From assembly GCA_027322215.1 (NCBI GenBank), contig DAHVRW010000004.1:1-38990 (forward strand): DNA of 38,990 nucleotides. The letters are read 5' to 3'. Both the position numbers and the translations under genes were made by a program. Below, piece by piece: positions 7,731 to 17,100 of the stretch. This stretch comes from Marinimicrobium sp. Lineage in GTDB: Bacteria > Pseudomonadota > Gammaproteobacteria > Pseudomonadales > Cellvibrionaceae. Within the stretch, counting starts at the first letter, position 1. Each line of letters starts with the position of its first letter. The notes under the pieces are model-generated. The model was not told the origin of the DNA. It made no database searches and saw only the letters and a program-made list of their open reading frames with translations.

Positions 7731-9134
7731 TTACCGCCCGGCAATTTCTTCCAGCCGGCTTTGAATATCACTTTCTGAAAACCATTTTCCGCGCACCATT
7801 ACCCCCGCCCGCTGCTGGACAGCACTGATGTCTTGCAGCGGGTTTGCGTCCAGCAAAATTAAGTCCGCCCGGTGCCCGGGCGCCACTAAACCAGATTCAT
7901 CGGCGGCGTCAAAGTATTGGGCAGCGTTGCGCGTGCCCGTGACCAAAACCTCATAAGGTGTCATGCCAGCGGCGACCATCATGGCCAGCTCGTGGTGGAT
8001 AGAGAAGCCGGGCACATTGAAAAACTGCGGTGCATCCGAGCCCAGGACAATCGGTGCGCCCCCGTCGTGCAGGGCCATCAGAATCTCTTGGCGAATTTCC
8101 ACCAACCGCTGCGCCGCCTCGGGTTGAAAGTCCTCTCGCTGTTGAAAGTCGTGCTTGGCCTGTACCCAGCCGTTGACCACGTCATCGGGCAAGTAGCGCA
8201 TCTCGGGCCAGCGAGCCATGCTCTCGGGATCTTCCTCGGACGCCAAATGCTCCACTAAGCTGAGCGTCGGTACGTTCCAGGTGCCGGCTTCAAGAGTGAG
8301 CGTCACCGAGTCCGGCAAGCGGTTCATGTCCACATCCTCCACCAGCGCGCTGCCGAAAAACCCGGTGTCGGTGATGGAAGAATCTACATTCTCTGCGGCC
8401 AGAAATTCCACGTAGCGGTCCAGGTGATCAATGGAGTCCTGCCCAGCCTTGAGCGCTTGCTCCAAAGACACCCCTGGCGGAATATGTCCGGCGAACGGAA
8501 TGCCCAGGCTCTGCGCTTCCTCCACCATAATTGGGTACTGATCCGCCGGCAGATTGCCCACCTTCAATAAATCAAAGCCCGCCTCATAATGTTCGCGCAC
8601 CGTGGCGCGTGTCTGCTCTTCGGAACCGGCATTGTGTGGCCCAAGCCAGGGACCGGCTGCATAAAGGGTCGGACCGTCCAGCTCGCCTTCAAGCAGACGT
8701 TGGCGCAGCTCGATATGGGACGGGCTACCGGCCATGCCTCGAACCAAAGTGACGCCATTGGAGATGTATAAAAACAGTGTGTCCTCCACGTACTGCGGGT
8801 TGTCGTCGCCCGGCACGTGGCCGTGCATTTCCGCCAGGCCGGGCATTAAGTAGCGACCGCTGCCGTCGATCAACGTGGCGCCGTCGGGAAGGCCGTGACC
8901 GGCGGGCTGGACCGATTCGATGCGGCCTTCGCGCACAACAACGGTCTGGTTGTTCAGTACATGCTCCCGGTCCATTGGGATGACGTTGACGTTTTCGAAC
9001 GCGTACAGGCCCGCTTGGGTCTCCAGCGTCGGAGCGGTTTCGGTGATCTCTGTGTCGGGGCTGCAAGCGCTGAGCAGCAGGCTGATTAAAGCGCTAAATG
9101 TGAGTATTGATCGGGCGCGAAAAAGTGCGAACAT
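7731..9134 (-). CDS. Amidohydrolase-family lipoprotein
   Basis: A 467-residue metal-dependent hydrolase of the amidohydrolase superfamily (imidazolonepropionase or prolidase-like branch). The start is ATG 9134, five nt behind a perfect GGAGGTGA. It begins with a lipoprotein signal (LISLLLSAC), so the mature protein is likely anchored by its cysteine in the cell envelope. Superfamily features are the MPGLAEMHGHV metal motif near residue 90, AGHIPPG and DHLDRY for later histidines, and VLGSDAP for the catalytic aspartate near strand 8. The C-terminal part returns to the small beta domain (ADLILLDANPLQDI). The substrate is unknown; relatives hydrolyse cyclic amides, dipeptides or organophosphates. 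Confidence 0.85.
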   Translation of the reverse strand: MFALFRARSILTFSALISLLLSACSPDTEITETAPTLETQAGLYAFENVNVIPMDREHVLNNQTVVVREGRIESVQPAGHGLPDGATLIDGSGRYLMPGLAEMHGHVPGDDNPQYVEDTLFLYISNGVTLVRGMAGSPSHIELRQRLLEGELDGPTLYAAGPWLGPHNAGSEEQTRATVREHYEAGFDLLKVGNLPADQYPIMVEEAQSLGIPFAGHIPPGVSLEQALKAGQDSIDHLDRYVEFLAAENVDSSITDTGFFGSALVEDVDMNRLPDSVTLTLEAGTWNVPTLSLVEHLASEEDPESMARWPEMRYLPDDVVNGWVQAKHDFQQREDFQPEAAQRLVEIRQEILMALHDGGAPIVLGSDAPQFFNVPGFSIHHELAMMVAAGMTPYEVLVTGTRNAAQYFDAADESGLVAPGHRADLILLDANPLQDISAVQQRAGVMVRGKWFSESDIQSRLEEIAGR

Positions 9135-9264
9135 GGAACTCACCTCCAAGTGTATTGTTTTTGGAATTAAAAAATGCCATTAGCAAAACCGGGGCACGGG
9201 GTACCTTACACTTGGGTGTCGATTCGCCTCAAGTACAGAATCATCGGCTGGTGTGGGGGAATAA

Positions 9265-9287
9265 GCGGTGCAGCGGCGCTGCACCGC
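9265..9287 (-). terminator. Terminator after the 195-aa barrel gene
   Basis: GCGGTGCAGC (9265-9274) pairs perfectly with GCTGCACCGC (9278-9287) across a 3-nt loop. It lies about 20 nt past the stop codon of the barrel gene at 9307, and the minus strand continues TTATT. Confidence 0.6.
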
Positions 9288-9306
9288 GACAGGTTAACGT
9301 TTGAGA

Positions 9307-9894
9307 TCAGAAGTGGGCGTTCAAACCGACGGTGAAGTTATGGTTCTCCAGAGAGCGATCCGTGGGGCCTATGTCCGCTTCGGTATACAGCCACTCTCCG
9401 GTCACACTCCAGGTAGGGGAGAGCAAAAACTCTACACCCAGGCCGCCGTGTAGCCCTTCGCCGTCGTCATCGACATCGCTTCGTCCTTCGAGCCGACCGG
9501 CACCCAATTTACCGTAATACATGGCGGGGCCAGCGACATAACCGAGCTTGCCACTGATCCCGTAGGCATGGGTGCCCACTCGTAGATCGTCGCCGTCGAG
9601 AGCATCTTCGATGAAATCCGGCGTGTGGTCGGCTGAGGCGTTGTAGTCGTAAAAGAGGTTAGCGCCGACCATCCAACCGTAGCGTAGGGCCCAGTTATGG
9701 CCGACCTCTGCGCCGACGGTCCAGGCTTCATTACTGTCTGCGTCATCAAGGGAGGTTCGGCTTACACCCGTCTTTGCACCGATGTACCAACCGGATAGTT
9801 CCTGTGCCACAGCGGGTGGTTCTTGTTGCGCGTTAACCGCTGCTGGCAGCGCCAGCAAACTGGCCATTAACGTCCCTAGAAAAAGTGGTTTCAT
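9307..9894 (-). CDS. Outer-membrane beta-barrel protein (OmpA/OmpW-like porin family)
   Basis: A 195-residue protein with a clear signal peptide (MKPLFLGTLMASLLALPAAVNA). It is followed by GWYIGAKTGVSRTSLDD, amphipathic strands and the terminal strand FTVGLNAHF. A phenylalanine at the C-terminus is the recognition mark for the BAM insertion machinery. The architecture matches small 8-stranded barrels of the outer-membrane beta-barrel (OMP_b-brl) group. GGAGGTGA lies a few bases before ATG 9894. It is monocistronic, with a terminator downstream and about 370 bp of apparently non-coding sequence upstream. The specific role is unknown. Confidence 0.75.
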   Translation of the reverse strand: MKPLFLGTLMASLLALPAAVNAQQEPPAVAQELSGWYIGAKTGVSRTSLDDADSNEAWTVGAEVGHNWALRYGWMVGANLFYDYNASADHTPDFIEDALDGDDLRVGTHAYGISGKLGYVAGPAMYYGKLGAGRLEGRSDVDDDGEGLHGGLGVEFLLSPTWSVTGEWLYTEADIGPTDRSLENHNFTVGLNAHF

Positions 9895-10267
9895 GAGTCA
9901 CCTCCAGCAGAAAATGGGTTCAGATAAAACTGCCCTCACGGGCTCCGTCCCTAGCCGTTTCCCGCCTCCTAATGTGCCGAAGGCGAGATGTAAACTCATA
10001 ACTCGGACGGTAGTTGAGATGCCCGCGTGCCGTCAACGGCCGGGCGAATGGAAGTGATGGGGGTCCGCATTTTTTGGGGAAAGTGAACAAACAGTCCTAA
10101 CGTACCGGCATGAGAAGGTCGGATCAGTTGCCGTTTGATGACGCTTGGAATCGCCTCTTCATAGTTTGGAGCCAGGCCTAAGGCATTGTTCCGAGCGCGG
10201 CGGGAATATGGCTGGGGACCGCATCCGGCCCACAGGTTGGGGCGGCGATCCGCTTTTGTTGTTCTGG
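9895..10267. other. Intergenic region without a recognised gene
   Basis: A 373-bp stretch between the GNAT gene and the barrel gene. Apart from the GGAGGTGA ribosome-binding site of the barrel gene at its left edge, no convincing promoter, repeat or conserved reading frame was seen. The short open frames crossing it (9782-10057, 10145-10447) have no recognisable protein character. Confidence 0.5.
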
Positions 10268-10777
10268 TTATTGCCCGGCATTGCTGAAACCGATCGCTTT
10301 TGCTTGTTTTGCCAGATTCTTCATGCTCGAGTGATCCAAACGAATCAGGCGGCGCTCATGGAAGATTTTCGCACCAATCGCTCTGGTGAGCTTGCGTTCG
10401 TGGGTCAGATCGTTGGCGATTGTACTGTCGATTTGTGTGCAGCCTAGCTCCAACGCCACTGAGCAAAGGCACGCCAGCAAAGCCCTCCCCATACCCTGAT
10501 TGCGGTGCTCTGGGTAGACGTAGACATCGTCCAGCCAAATGCTGGGTTGATTCATAAACGTGGAGTAGCTCTCGCAATAGGTTGCCAAGCCCACAACAAC
10601 ACCGTCGGTTTCCGCAAGCAAAGCATAAACCTTTGGATTGGCGGAAAATAATGCCCGTTGGATGTCGAGACGTTTCGACTGTAATACGTGGGGGCGGGCG
10701 TCTAGCCGTGCTTTGGCCTGGATCAGCGAAAGGATTGCGTCAATATCCGCTTCTCTGGCTTTTCGAACAGTAAAAAT
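10268..10777 (-). CDS. GNAT-family N-acetyltransferase, probably starting at ATT
   Basis: A 169-residue acetyltransferase that would use acetyl-CoA; the substrate is unknown. The ORF track begins at an internal TTG (10621), which removes the first third of the fold. Reading the same frame upstream gives FTVRKAREADIDAILSLIQA, the standard beta1-alpha1 opening of GNAT proteins. The central IWLDDVYVYPEHRNQGMGRALL contains the acetyl-CoA motif (R/Q-x-x-G-x-G/A). No ATG, GTG or TTG precedes the N-terminal motif in frame before the upstream stop codon. The only well-placed start is ATT at 10777, five nt behind GGAGAA. A sequencing error at the start codon would be the alternative. Confidence 0.8.
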   Translation of the reverse strand: MFTVRKAREADIDAILSLIQAKARLDARPHVLQSKRLDIQRALFSANPKVYALLAETDGVVVGLATYCESYSTFMNQPSIWLDDVYVYPEHRNQGMGRALLACLCSVALELGCTQIDSTIANDLTHERKLTRAIGAKIFHERRLIRLDHSSMKNLAKQAKAIGFSNAGQ

Positions 10778-10782
10778 GGTGG

Positions 10783-10788
10783 TTCTCC
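10783..10788 (-). promoter_or_regulatory. Ribosome-binding site that points to an ATT start
   Basis: GGAGAA on the minus strand, five nt before ATT 10777. It is the only Shine-Dalgarno-like sequence near the 5' end of the GNAT frame and decides the start proposed for that gene. Confidence 0.5.
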
Positions 10789-10853
10789 GGTGTATAAGCA
10801 GTAATCAAGGTGCTCGGCGCGCCTTAGCCAACGCGCGTGTGCTGAGCTATTTT

Positions 10854-11171
10854 TTAATGGCCTCCAGCGAGCCGGTGTGTCGTCTCAGTTTGGTCTTGGC
10901 AGTGGCGCAGGTGGGTACGAATCTTTTCACAATACAGGCACCAGTCTCTTTGCAATGCCACCCGCTTAAGGCGATTTTCATTACCGTGTTTCTGCAGCGC
11001 TTCGGCTTCCAGATCTAAAATGGTCTGCAGCTCATCGAGGCCGTTCAATAAGTCCATCGGTGTTAGGTGTTGCTCGTTGGCCCAATCAATGAAATGGCCC
11101 AGTGAGTAATCCGGCGATAGGCCAAACTGACAGACACGCCCCCTCAATGTATCCCTTAACGACATCATCAT
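10854..11171 (-). CDS. Small conserved-looking protein of unknown function, Cys/His-rich end
   Basis: A 105-residue soluble protein that I do not recognise. It starts at ATG 11171 (or the next two in-frame ATGs) directly behind AAAGGAGTAAGG, a strong translation signal, so it is probably real. The middle is helical and acidic (LNGLDELQTILDLEAEALQKH). The C-terminal third has WCLYCEKIRTHLRHC, a C-x2-C...H-x2-HC-like spacing that could bind a metal. It lies upstream of the GNAT gene on the same strand, separated by about 76 bp, so co-transcription is possible. Confidence 0.6.
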   Translation of the reverse strand: MMMSLRDTLRGRVCQFGLSPDYSLGHFIDWANEQHLTPMDLLNGLDELQTILDLEAEALQKHGNENRLKRVALQRDWCLYCEKIRTHLRHCQDQTETTHRLAGGH

Positions 11172-12029
11172 CCTTACTCCTTTGTCGGGTGACCAGAAAG
11201 CGTCAATCCATATCTAAGACAGCGCGTGGCGCAAGAGTCACTGTATCACTTTTAAAGGCATCCCACCCTGCCTGAAGTTTCGTCATCGTGCAACACTTCA
11301 GGCGCCTTTCATTGAGCTGAAAATGCGCTCGGCGTTCCCTGAGAAAGGGGCGGTTCGGTGATGCATCTAAATCGCTACCCGGGACGGCGGGTGGAGCCAT
11401 AAAATGGTTGCGCTGTACGTCACAGATGCTTCCGCAGACTTTGCGAAATAAATATATTCGCACGTCATTTGTGCTTTTAAAGCATATTCTACGTGGCGTT
11501 GTTAGGCGCCGATTTTTAACGAGCCTCATGCCATTTTTTCGTGGCTCAATGGCAACTATTTTTGCTGAGGCGCCTTGTCGCCGCGCCGTTTTGTCCAGTT
11601 GGTGGCAATTAGAGCTTGGAGACGATGCCGAGACAGCGGTACGGACACGCTAAGGATCGACCCTTGTGTTGATTTTTCTGCCATCTGGCCGCTCGTAATT
11701 GGTAAGAGGCGCTTCACACGGTTGACGAACGGGCACGGATGGAATGAGGTTCGATACCAGTAAAATTTTCAAATCCGGGGGTGAGTTTTACACGGTGCGA
11801 TGAGCTGTAGAAGGTCCATCGGCGGGAGTGGGGCTTTACGGCGGTCATAACGGCATCGGTTTGGGCGGCAGGGATTTTGCATTTCCAATAGCTGACTGGC
11901 ACATCGATGTTTCCGCTGCTGATTCGGTAGCAACGATTGCCGTCACTAACTCGGGGCCAGGAGGCTGGCGCCCGTGTCAGCACGAAAGGGACCAGCCCGC
12001 CGCCGAGCGGCACCCAAAGGAGGACCGTG
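11172..12029. other. Long region without a convincing gene, upstream of glgE
   Basis: About 860 bp lacking a supported coding sequence. Overlapping open frames on both strands (11203-11529 minus, 11408-11653 plus, 11714-12013 minus) have no ribosome-binding sites of note and no protein-like composition. The part around 11400-11530 is more AT-rich than the surroundings. It probably contains the glgE operon promoter, but no clean -35/-10 pair could be picked out. The AAAGGAGGA ribosome-binding site of glgE lies at its right end. Confidence 0.5.
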
Positions 12030-14192
12030 ATGACAGAAGGTTATACCGAAGGGCGCCCACGCAAGCCAAGCGAAAACACGCTAGGACTAATTAGCGGGAA
12101 AAAAAGCTCGACCAACGGCGCAGTGTTCCCATCTGAGGCCGTGGGGGCTGATCCTCTGCCGGGCAAAGCTTACCCGGTTGAGATGGCGTTGGACCAAGCA
12201 CGGGTGGTGATTGACCAAATCTCGCCAAGGGTTGACGGTGGCCGTTACCCGGCTAAAGCGGTGGTGGGCCAGACGTTGAAGGTGCATGCTCGAATTTTTA
12301 CCGACGGGCACAACCGGCTCGCTGCTCAGGTTCTCTGGCGGGTGCGCGGAGCCGACCGCTGGCACAGCAGCCCGTTATCGTTGTTAGGCAATGATCATTG
12401 GGCCGCACAATTCACCCCAGCCAAAACCGGACCCCATGAATTTGTTATCGAAGCTTGGCTGGACCGGTGGCAGAGCTATCACCATGAATTGCAGCAAAAG
12501 TTCTACGCGAATATTCCTGTTGGCCTCGAGGTGGAAGAGGGGCTGATCCTACTCAAAGAGGTACACAGCTATGCCCAGGATACGAAACGGCGGTCTCCCA
12601 CCGCGAACGTGATCTCTCACCGGGTTATGGCCCACAATCATGCGCTGCAGTATCTCAGTGACTGTCTTGAGCAGTTGCAACGCGATGAAAGTATTGAACA
12701 GCAAGCACAGCGGTTGTTGGATCCGGCATTAGCCGAGGCGGTGGAAGTGCTGGAGCCGCGCCCGTTTTTGACATGTTCTGCTTCCGTGCTGGTGGATGTG
12801 GAGCGAACCGCAGCCGGCTACAGCGCATGGTATGAGCTTTTCCCGCGCTCGATTACCGACTCGGTCGATCGTCACGGCACGTTTGATGATGTAATTAAGC
12901 GCCTGCCGGCAATTCAGGCGATGGGGTTTGATGTTCTGTACTTCCCGCCCATCCATCCCATTGGTGAGCGCAACCGCAAAGGCCGCAACAATACTTTGAC
13001 GGCTGAGCCCGGTGACCCTGGCAGTCCTTATGCCATTGGCAGTGCCGAAGGAGGGCACGATACGGTGTACTCGGCGCTGGGCGGGCTGGAGAGTTTTCGT
13101 CGGTTGCGGGTGGCGGCCGCTGAGCATGGGTTGGAGCTCGCTTTGGATTTTGCCATTCAATGCGCACCGGACCACCCTTGGTTAAAGGAGCACCCTGAGT
13201 GGTTTAACTGGCGGCCTGATGGTTCCATTCGCTACGCGGAAAATCCTCCTAAAAAATATCAGGACATTGTCAATGTGGAATTTTATGCGCCCAAGGCGAT
13301 GCCGGATCTCTGGTTGGCTTGGCGCGATATCATCCTCTACTGGATCTCTGAAGGGGTAAAGATTTTCCGGGTGGACAATCCGCATACTAAACCGCTGCCT
13401 TTCTGGCAATGGTTGATTGCCGATGTGCGCGAGCGTCATCCCGATACCATCTTTCTCTCGGAAGCATTTACCCGTCCAGCCATGATGTACGCCTTGGCTA
13501 AAATCGGCTTTTCCCAAAGCTATACCTATTTTATCTGGCGTAACTCCCGGCAAGAGTTAACGGATTACCTCAACGAACTTAGCACCAGCGAAGTAAAAGA
13601 TTATTTTCGGCCTAATTTTTTTGTTAACACGCCAGATATTAACCCCATATTCTTGCAAACCTCGGGGCGGGCCGGGTTTTTGATCCGCGCTGCGGCCGCG
13701 GCCACTTTATCCGGCCTTTGGGGTGTGTACAGCGGTTTTGAACTGTGTGAATCCGAGCCGCTGCCTGGTAGAGAGGAATATTTGAACTCTGAAAAATACG
13801 AGATCCGTCCGCGAGATTTTAACGCACCGGGCAATATCGTGGCAGAAATCAGTCGACTGAATGCCATACGCAAACAAAACCCGGCTCTGCATACGCACCT
13901 GAATGTACAGTTTTATCCCACCTCAAATGATCAGGTGCTGTACTTCAGCAAGGCCACACCCGATCGTAAAAACTTTGTTCTGGTTGCCATTAGCCTCGAT
14001 CCCCACCACGGCCAGGACGCGTACTTTGAAGTGCCGGTGGATCAGTTTGATCTGGGTGCCCCGGCCCTGTTCGACGTAACTGAACTGATGCGCGACCAAC
14101 ATTTTCAATGGCGCGGCGAGCGCCAACACTGGTATTTCAATCCTCACGAAATACCCTTTGCCATTTGGCGGCTTCAGCCTCGGAGGGCATAA
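12030..14192 (+). CDS. glgE: Alpha-1,4-glucan:maltose-1-phosphate maltosyltransferase
   Basis: A 720-residue GH13 subfamily 3 enzyme that extends alpha-1,4-glucan with maltosyl units from maltose-1-phosphate. The N-terminal domain (about residues 60-250) contains ISPRVDGGRYPAKAVVGQ, typical of GlgE. The catalytic barrel has ALDFAIQCAPDHPWL, the nucleophile D449 in FRVDNPHTKP and the general acid E478 in FLSEAFTRP; both contexts are diagnostic of GlgE and not of ordinary amylases. The open frame starts at 11937, but ATG 12030 follows AGGAGG by 6 nt. It is the first gene of a three-gene operon; treS-pep2 begins 3 nt after its stop codon and supplies its donor substrate. Confidence 0.96.
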   Translation: MTEGYTEGRPRKPSENTLGLISGKKSSTNGAVFPSEAVGADPLPGKAYPVEMALDQARVVIDQISPRVDGGRYPAKAVVGQTLKVHARIFTDGHNRLAAQVLWRVRGADRWHSSPLSLLGNDHWAAQFTPAKTGPHEFVIEAWLDRWQSYHHELQQKFYANIPVGLEVEEGLILLKEVHSYAQDTKRRSPTANVISHRVMAHNHALQYLSDCLEQLQRDESIEQQAQRLLDPALAEAVEVLEPRPFLTCSASVLVDVERTAAGYSAWYELFPRSITDSVDRHGTFDDVIKRLPAIQAMGFDVLYFPPIHPIGERNRKGRNNTLTAEPGDPGSPYAIGSAEGGHDTVYSALGGLESFRRLRVAAAEHGLELALDFAIQCAPDHPWLKEHPEWFNWRPDGSIRYAENPPKKYQDIVNVEFYAPKAMPDLWLAWRDIILYWISEGVKIFRVDNPHTKPLPFWQWLIADVRERHPDTIFLSEAFTRPAMMYALAKIGFSQSYTYFIWRNSRQELTDYLNELSTSEVKDYFRPNFFVNTPDINPIFLQTSGRAGFLIRAAAAATLSGLWGVYSGFELCESEPLPGREEYLNSEKYEIRPRDFNAPGNIVAEISRLNAIRKQNPALHTHLNVQFYPTSNDQVLYFSKATPDRKNFVLVAISLDPHHGQDAYFEVPVDQFDLGAPALFDVTELMRDQHFQWRGERQHWYFNPHEIPFAIWRLQPRRA

Positions 14193-14195
14193 CCG

Positions 14196-17100
14196 GTGTT
14201 GAATATGGAGCAATCAAAAGAAGGCAGGGCCAGAGGTATGGACACGCGATCCCATGCGGCGATCACACCGGAGGCCACGTGGTACAAAGATGCGATTATT
14301 TATCAATTGCACGTAAAGTCATTCTTCGATTCAAACAACGATGGCATTGGCGACTTTCCAGGCCTTATCAGTAAACTGGATTACATCGCTTCACTGGGTG
14401 TGAATACGATTTGGTTGCTGCCGTTTTATCCCAGCCCGCTGCGCGATGATGGCTATGACATCGCCGATTATTACGGTGTACATCCGGACTATGGCACCAT
14501 CGAAGACGTGCAGCGTTTTATCGACGAAGCTCGTGAGCGCGGGCTGCGTATCATTACCGAGCTGGTGATCAACCACACCTCCGATCAGCACCCGTGGTTT
14601 CAGCGCGCGCGCAAGGCCCCGCTTGGCTCACCGGAACGGGAGTTTTATGTCTGGTCCGACGACGACAAAAAGTACGCCGGCACGCGCATTATTTTCCTCG
14701 ATACCGAAAAGTCCAACTGGAGCTGGGATAACGAAGCCAACGCCTATTTTTGGCACCGGTTTTACTCCCATCAGCCAGACCTTAACTTCGACAACCCCGA
14801 AGTGCTCAAAGCCATGCTCGACGTCATGAACTATTGGCTGGCCATGGGCGTCGATGGGTTGCGCCTGGACGCGGTGCCGTACCTGGTCGAGCGCGAGGGC
14901 ACCAACAACGAGAATCTGCCGGAAACCCACGAGGTGCTAAAGCGCATCCGTGCCGAAGTGGATGAAAAGTTTCCGGGCCGGTTACTGTTAGCCGAAGCCA
15001 ACCAATGGCCGGAGGACACGCAAGAATATTTTGGCGACGGTGATGAGTGCCACATGGCGTTTCACTTTCCGCTGATGCCGCGTATGTATATGGCGCTGGC
15101 GCAGGAGGATCGTTTTCCGATCACCGATATCCTCCGACAGACACCGGTGATTCCCGAGACCTGCCAGTGGGCCATCTTCTTGCGCAATCACGATGAGCTG
15201 ACGCTGGAAATGGTCACCGACCGGGAGCGAGATTACCTGTGGGATCAATACGCATCCGAAGGTCGAGCGCGATTAAACCTCGGAATTCGCCGCCGCCTGG
15301 CACCGCTGGTGCAGCGAGACCGGCGTCGCATCGAACTGCTCAACTCACTGCTGTTTTCGATGCCGGGCACCCCGGTGATTTACTATGGCGATGAGCTGTG
15401 CATGGGAGACAATATTTACCTGGGGGATCGCGATGGTGTGCGTACGCCTATGCAGTGGTCCCCGGACCGTAACGGTGGCTTTTCCCGAGCCGACCCGTCG
15501 CGTTTAGTACTGCCCGCCATTATGGATCCGCTTTACGGTTACAGTGCCATTAATGTGGAGGCCCAGGCGCGGGATACACACTCGGTGCTTAACTGGATGC
15601 GATTGATGCTCGATGTGCGAAAACAGCATCTGGCCTTCGGGCGCGGCAGTTTTAAAATGCTCTACCCCGCCAATCGACGCATACTGACGTACATTCGGGA
15701 ATATACCTACCCGGATACCGGTGAGACCGAAACCATACTGTGTCTGGCGAATATGGCACGCAGTGCTCAAGCGGTGGAGCTGGAGCTGTCGGCTTACAAC
15801 GGTCTGGTTCCATTGGAGATGACTGGCGGCAGCACCTTCCCGCCCATTGGCGAGCTAAATTACCTTCTGACTTTGCCACCGTACGGGTTTTACTGGTTCC
15901 TGCTTGCCCACGAAACGAAATACCCAGAATGGTACACCCCGCCACCCGAACCCATGCCAGATTTCGTCACGCTCGTACTTCGCACCGGAGTACTCGAGGC
16001 ATTGCAGCCGCCGCTGCAAACTCAGCTTGAGCAGGACATACTCCCAGCGTATTTGGCCAAGCGGCGCTGGTTTGGCGCCAAGGGAAAAAACATTGATCAA
16101 GTGCGCCTGTTGCACCAGAGCGCTTTACTGCCACCGGTAGACTCCGCGCACACGGACGCTGAGGGTGCGGTATTGACGGAGCTTGAAGTCCAGATGGGCG
16201 GGGAGACTCACTGGTATCAGATCCCGCTGGTGATTCTCTTTGAGGAGGAGCGAGTCTCGGCGCTGGTCCATCAGTTAACCCTGGCCCGAGTGAGACGACG
16301 GGATAGGGTGGGGGTGCTGACAGATGCGGTGGCCTCGGATGATTTGACCAGAAGCATCATTGCGTTGCTCTATGCGGGCTTAGACGCGCCCGAAGGTCAA
16401 GCGCTGTCTCAGGTAAGCTCGCTGCCGAGCGACCATGCGGATGTCATCTTCAAGCCTACGAACGAGCTACGAAAGTTAACCCTGGATAAGCCCGATTTAG
16501 AAGTCCGCAGTCTATCGGTGGAGCAATCCAACAGCTCGGTCATTATTGGCGAGACAGCGGTGCTGAAACTGTATCGACGTCTGTTCCCCGGCCCCCACCC
16601 GGAAGTGGAAATGGGCAACGTTCTTACCGACGGCGGCTTTTCCAATACCGCACCCATGCTCGGCCACGTTTGCCGGGTTGATGCCCAGGGTGGTGTGACA
16701 GCGCTGGCGGTTCTGCAGGGCTATATACCCAACCAAGGTAATGGTTGGGAGTGGATGTTGGAGCACTTGGACAGGCTCAACGAAGATCGCGCGTCCCTGG
16801 CATCGCCCGAGTTGTCCGAAGCGGATATAGACGCGGACATCAGCACCCAAGAGAGTGACATGCTGGCCGAACTGGAGCGTTTCTCCAGCGCCATCGGCAA
16901 GCGTTTGGGGCAGATGCATCAAGTGCTGGCCCAGGCCAACGAACGCCCGGATTTTGCGCCGGAAGAGGCGGACGATTCCATCTGTAATCAATGGATAACG
17001 GAAGTGCACCAACAGCTGGATCAGGCGTTAGGGTATTTACAAAGGCTGGATCGCGCGGCGTTATTGCCCAAGGATCAGCGTCGCTTGGAAGCGCTGTTAC

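Noticed and set aside
10621-10621. TTG start of the GNAT frame given in the ORF track
   Set aside because: It would delete the first strand and helix of the fold, which are encoded in frame just upstream.
11501-11507. GTTAGGC resembles an integron attC core site
   Set aside because: No matching RYYYAAC partner at attC distance with an internal palindrome, and no integrase or cassette array nearby.
11203-11529. 108-codon minus-strand open frame
   Set aside because: No ribosome-binding site, overlaps another frame of equal quality on the other strand, and has no protein-family character.
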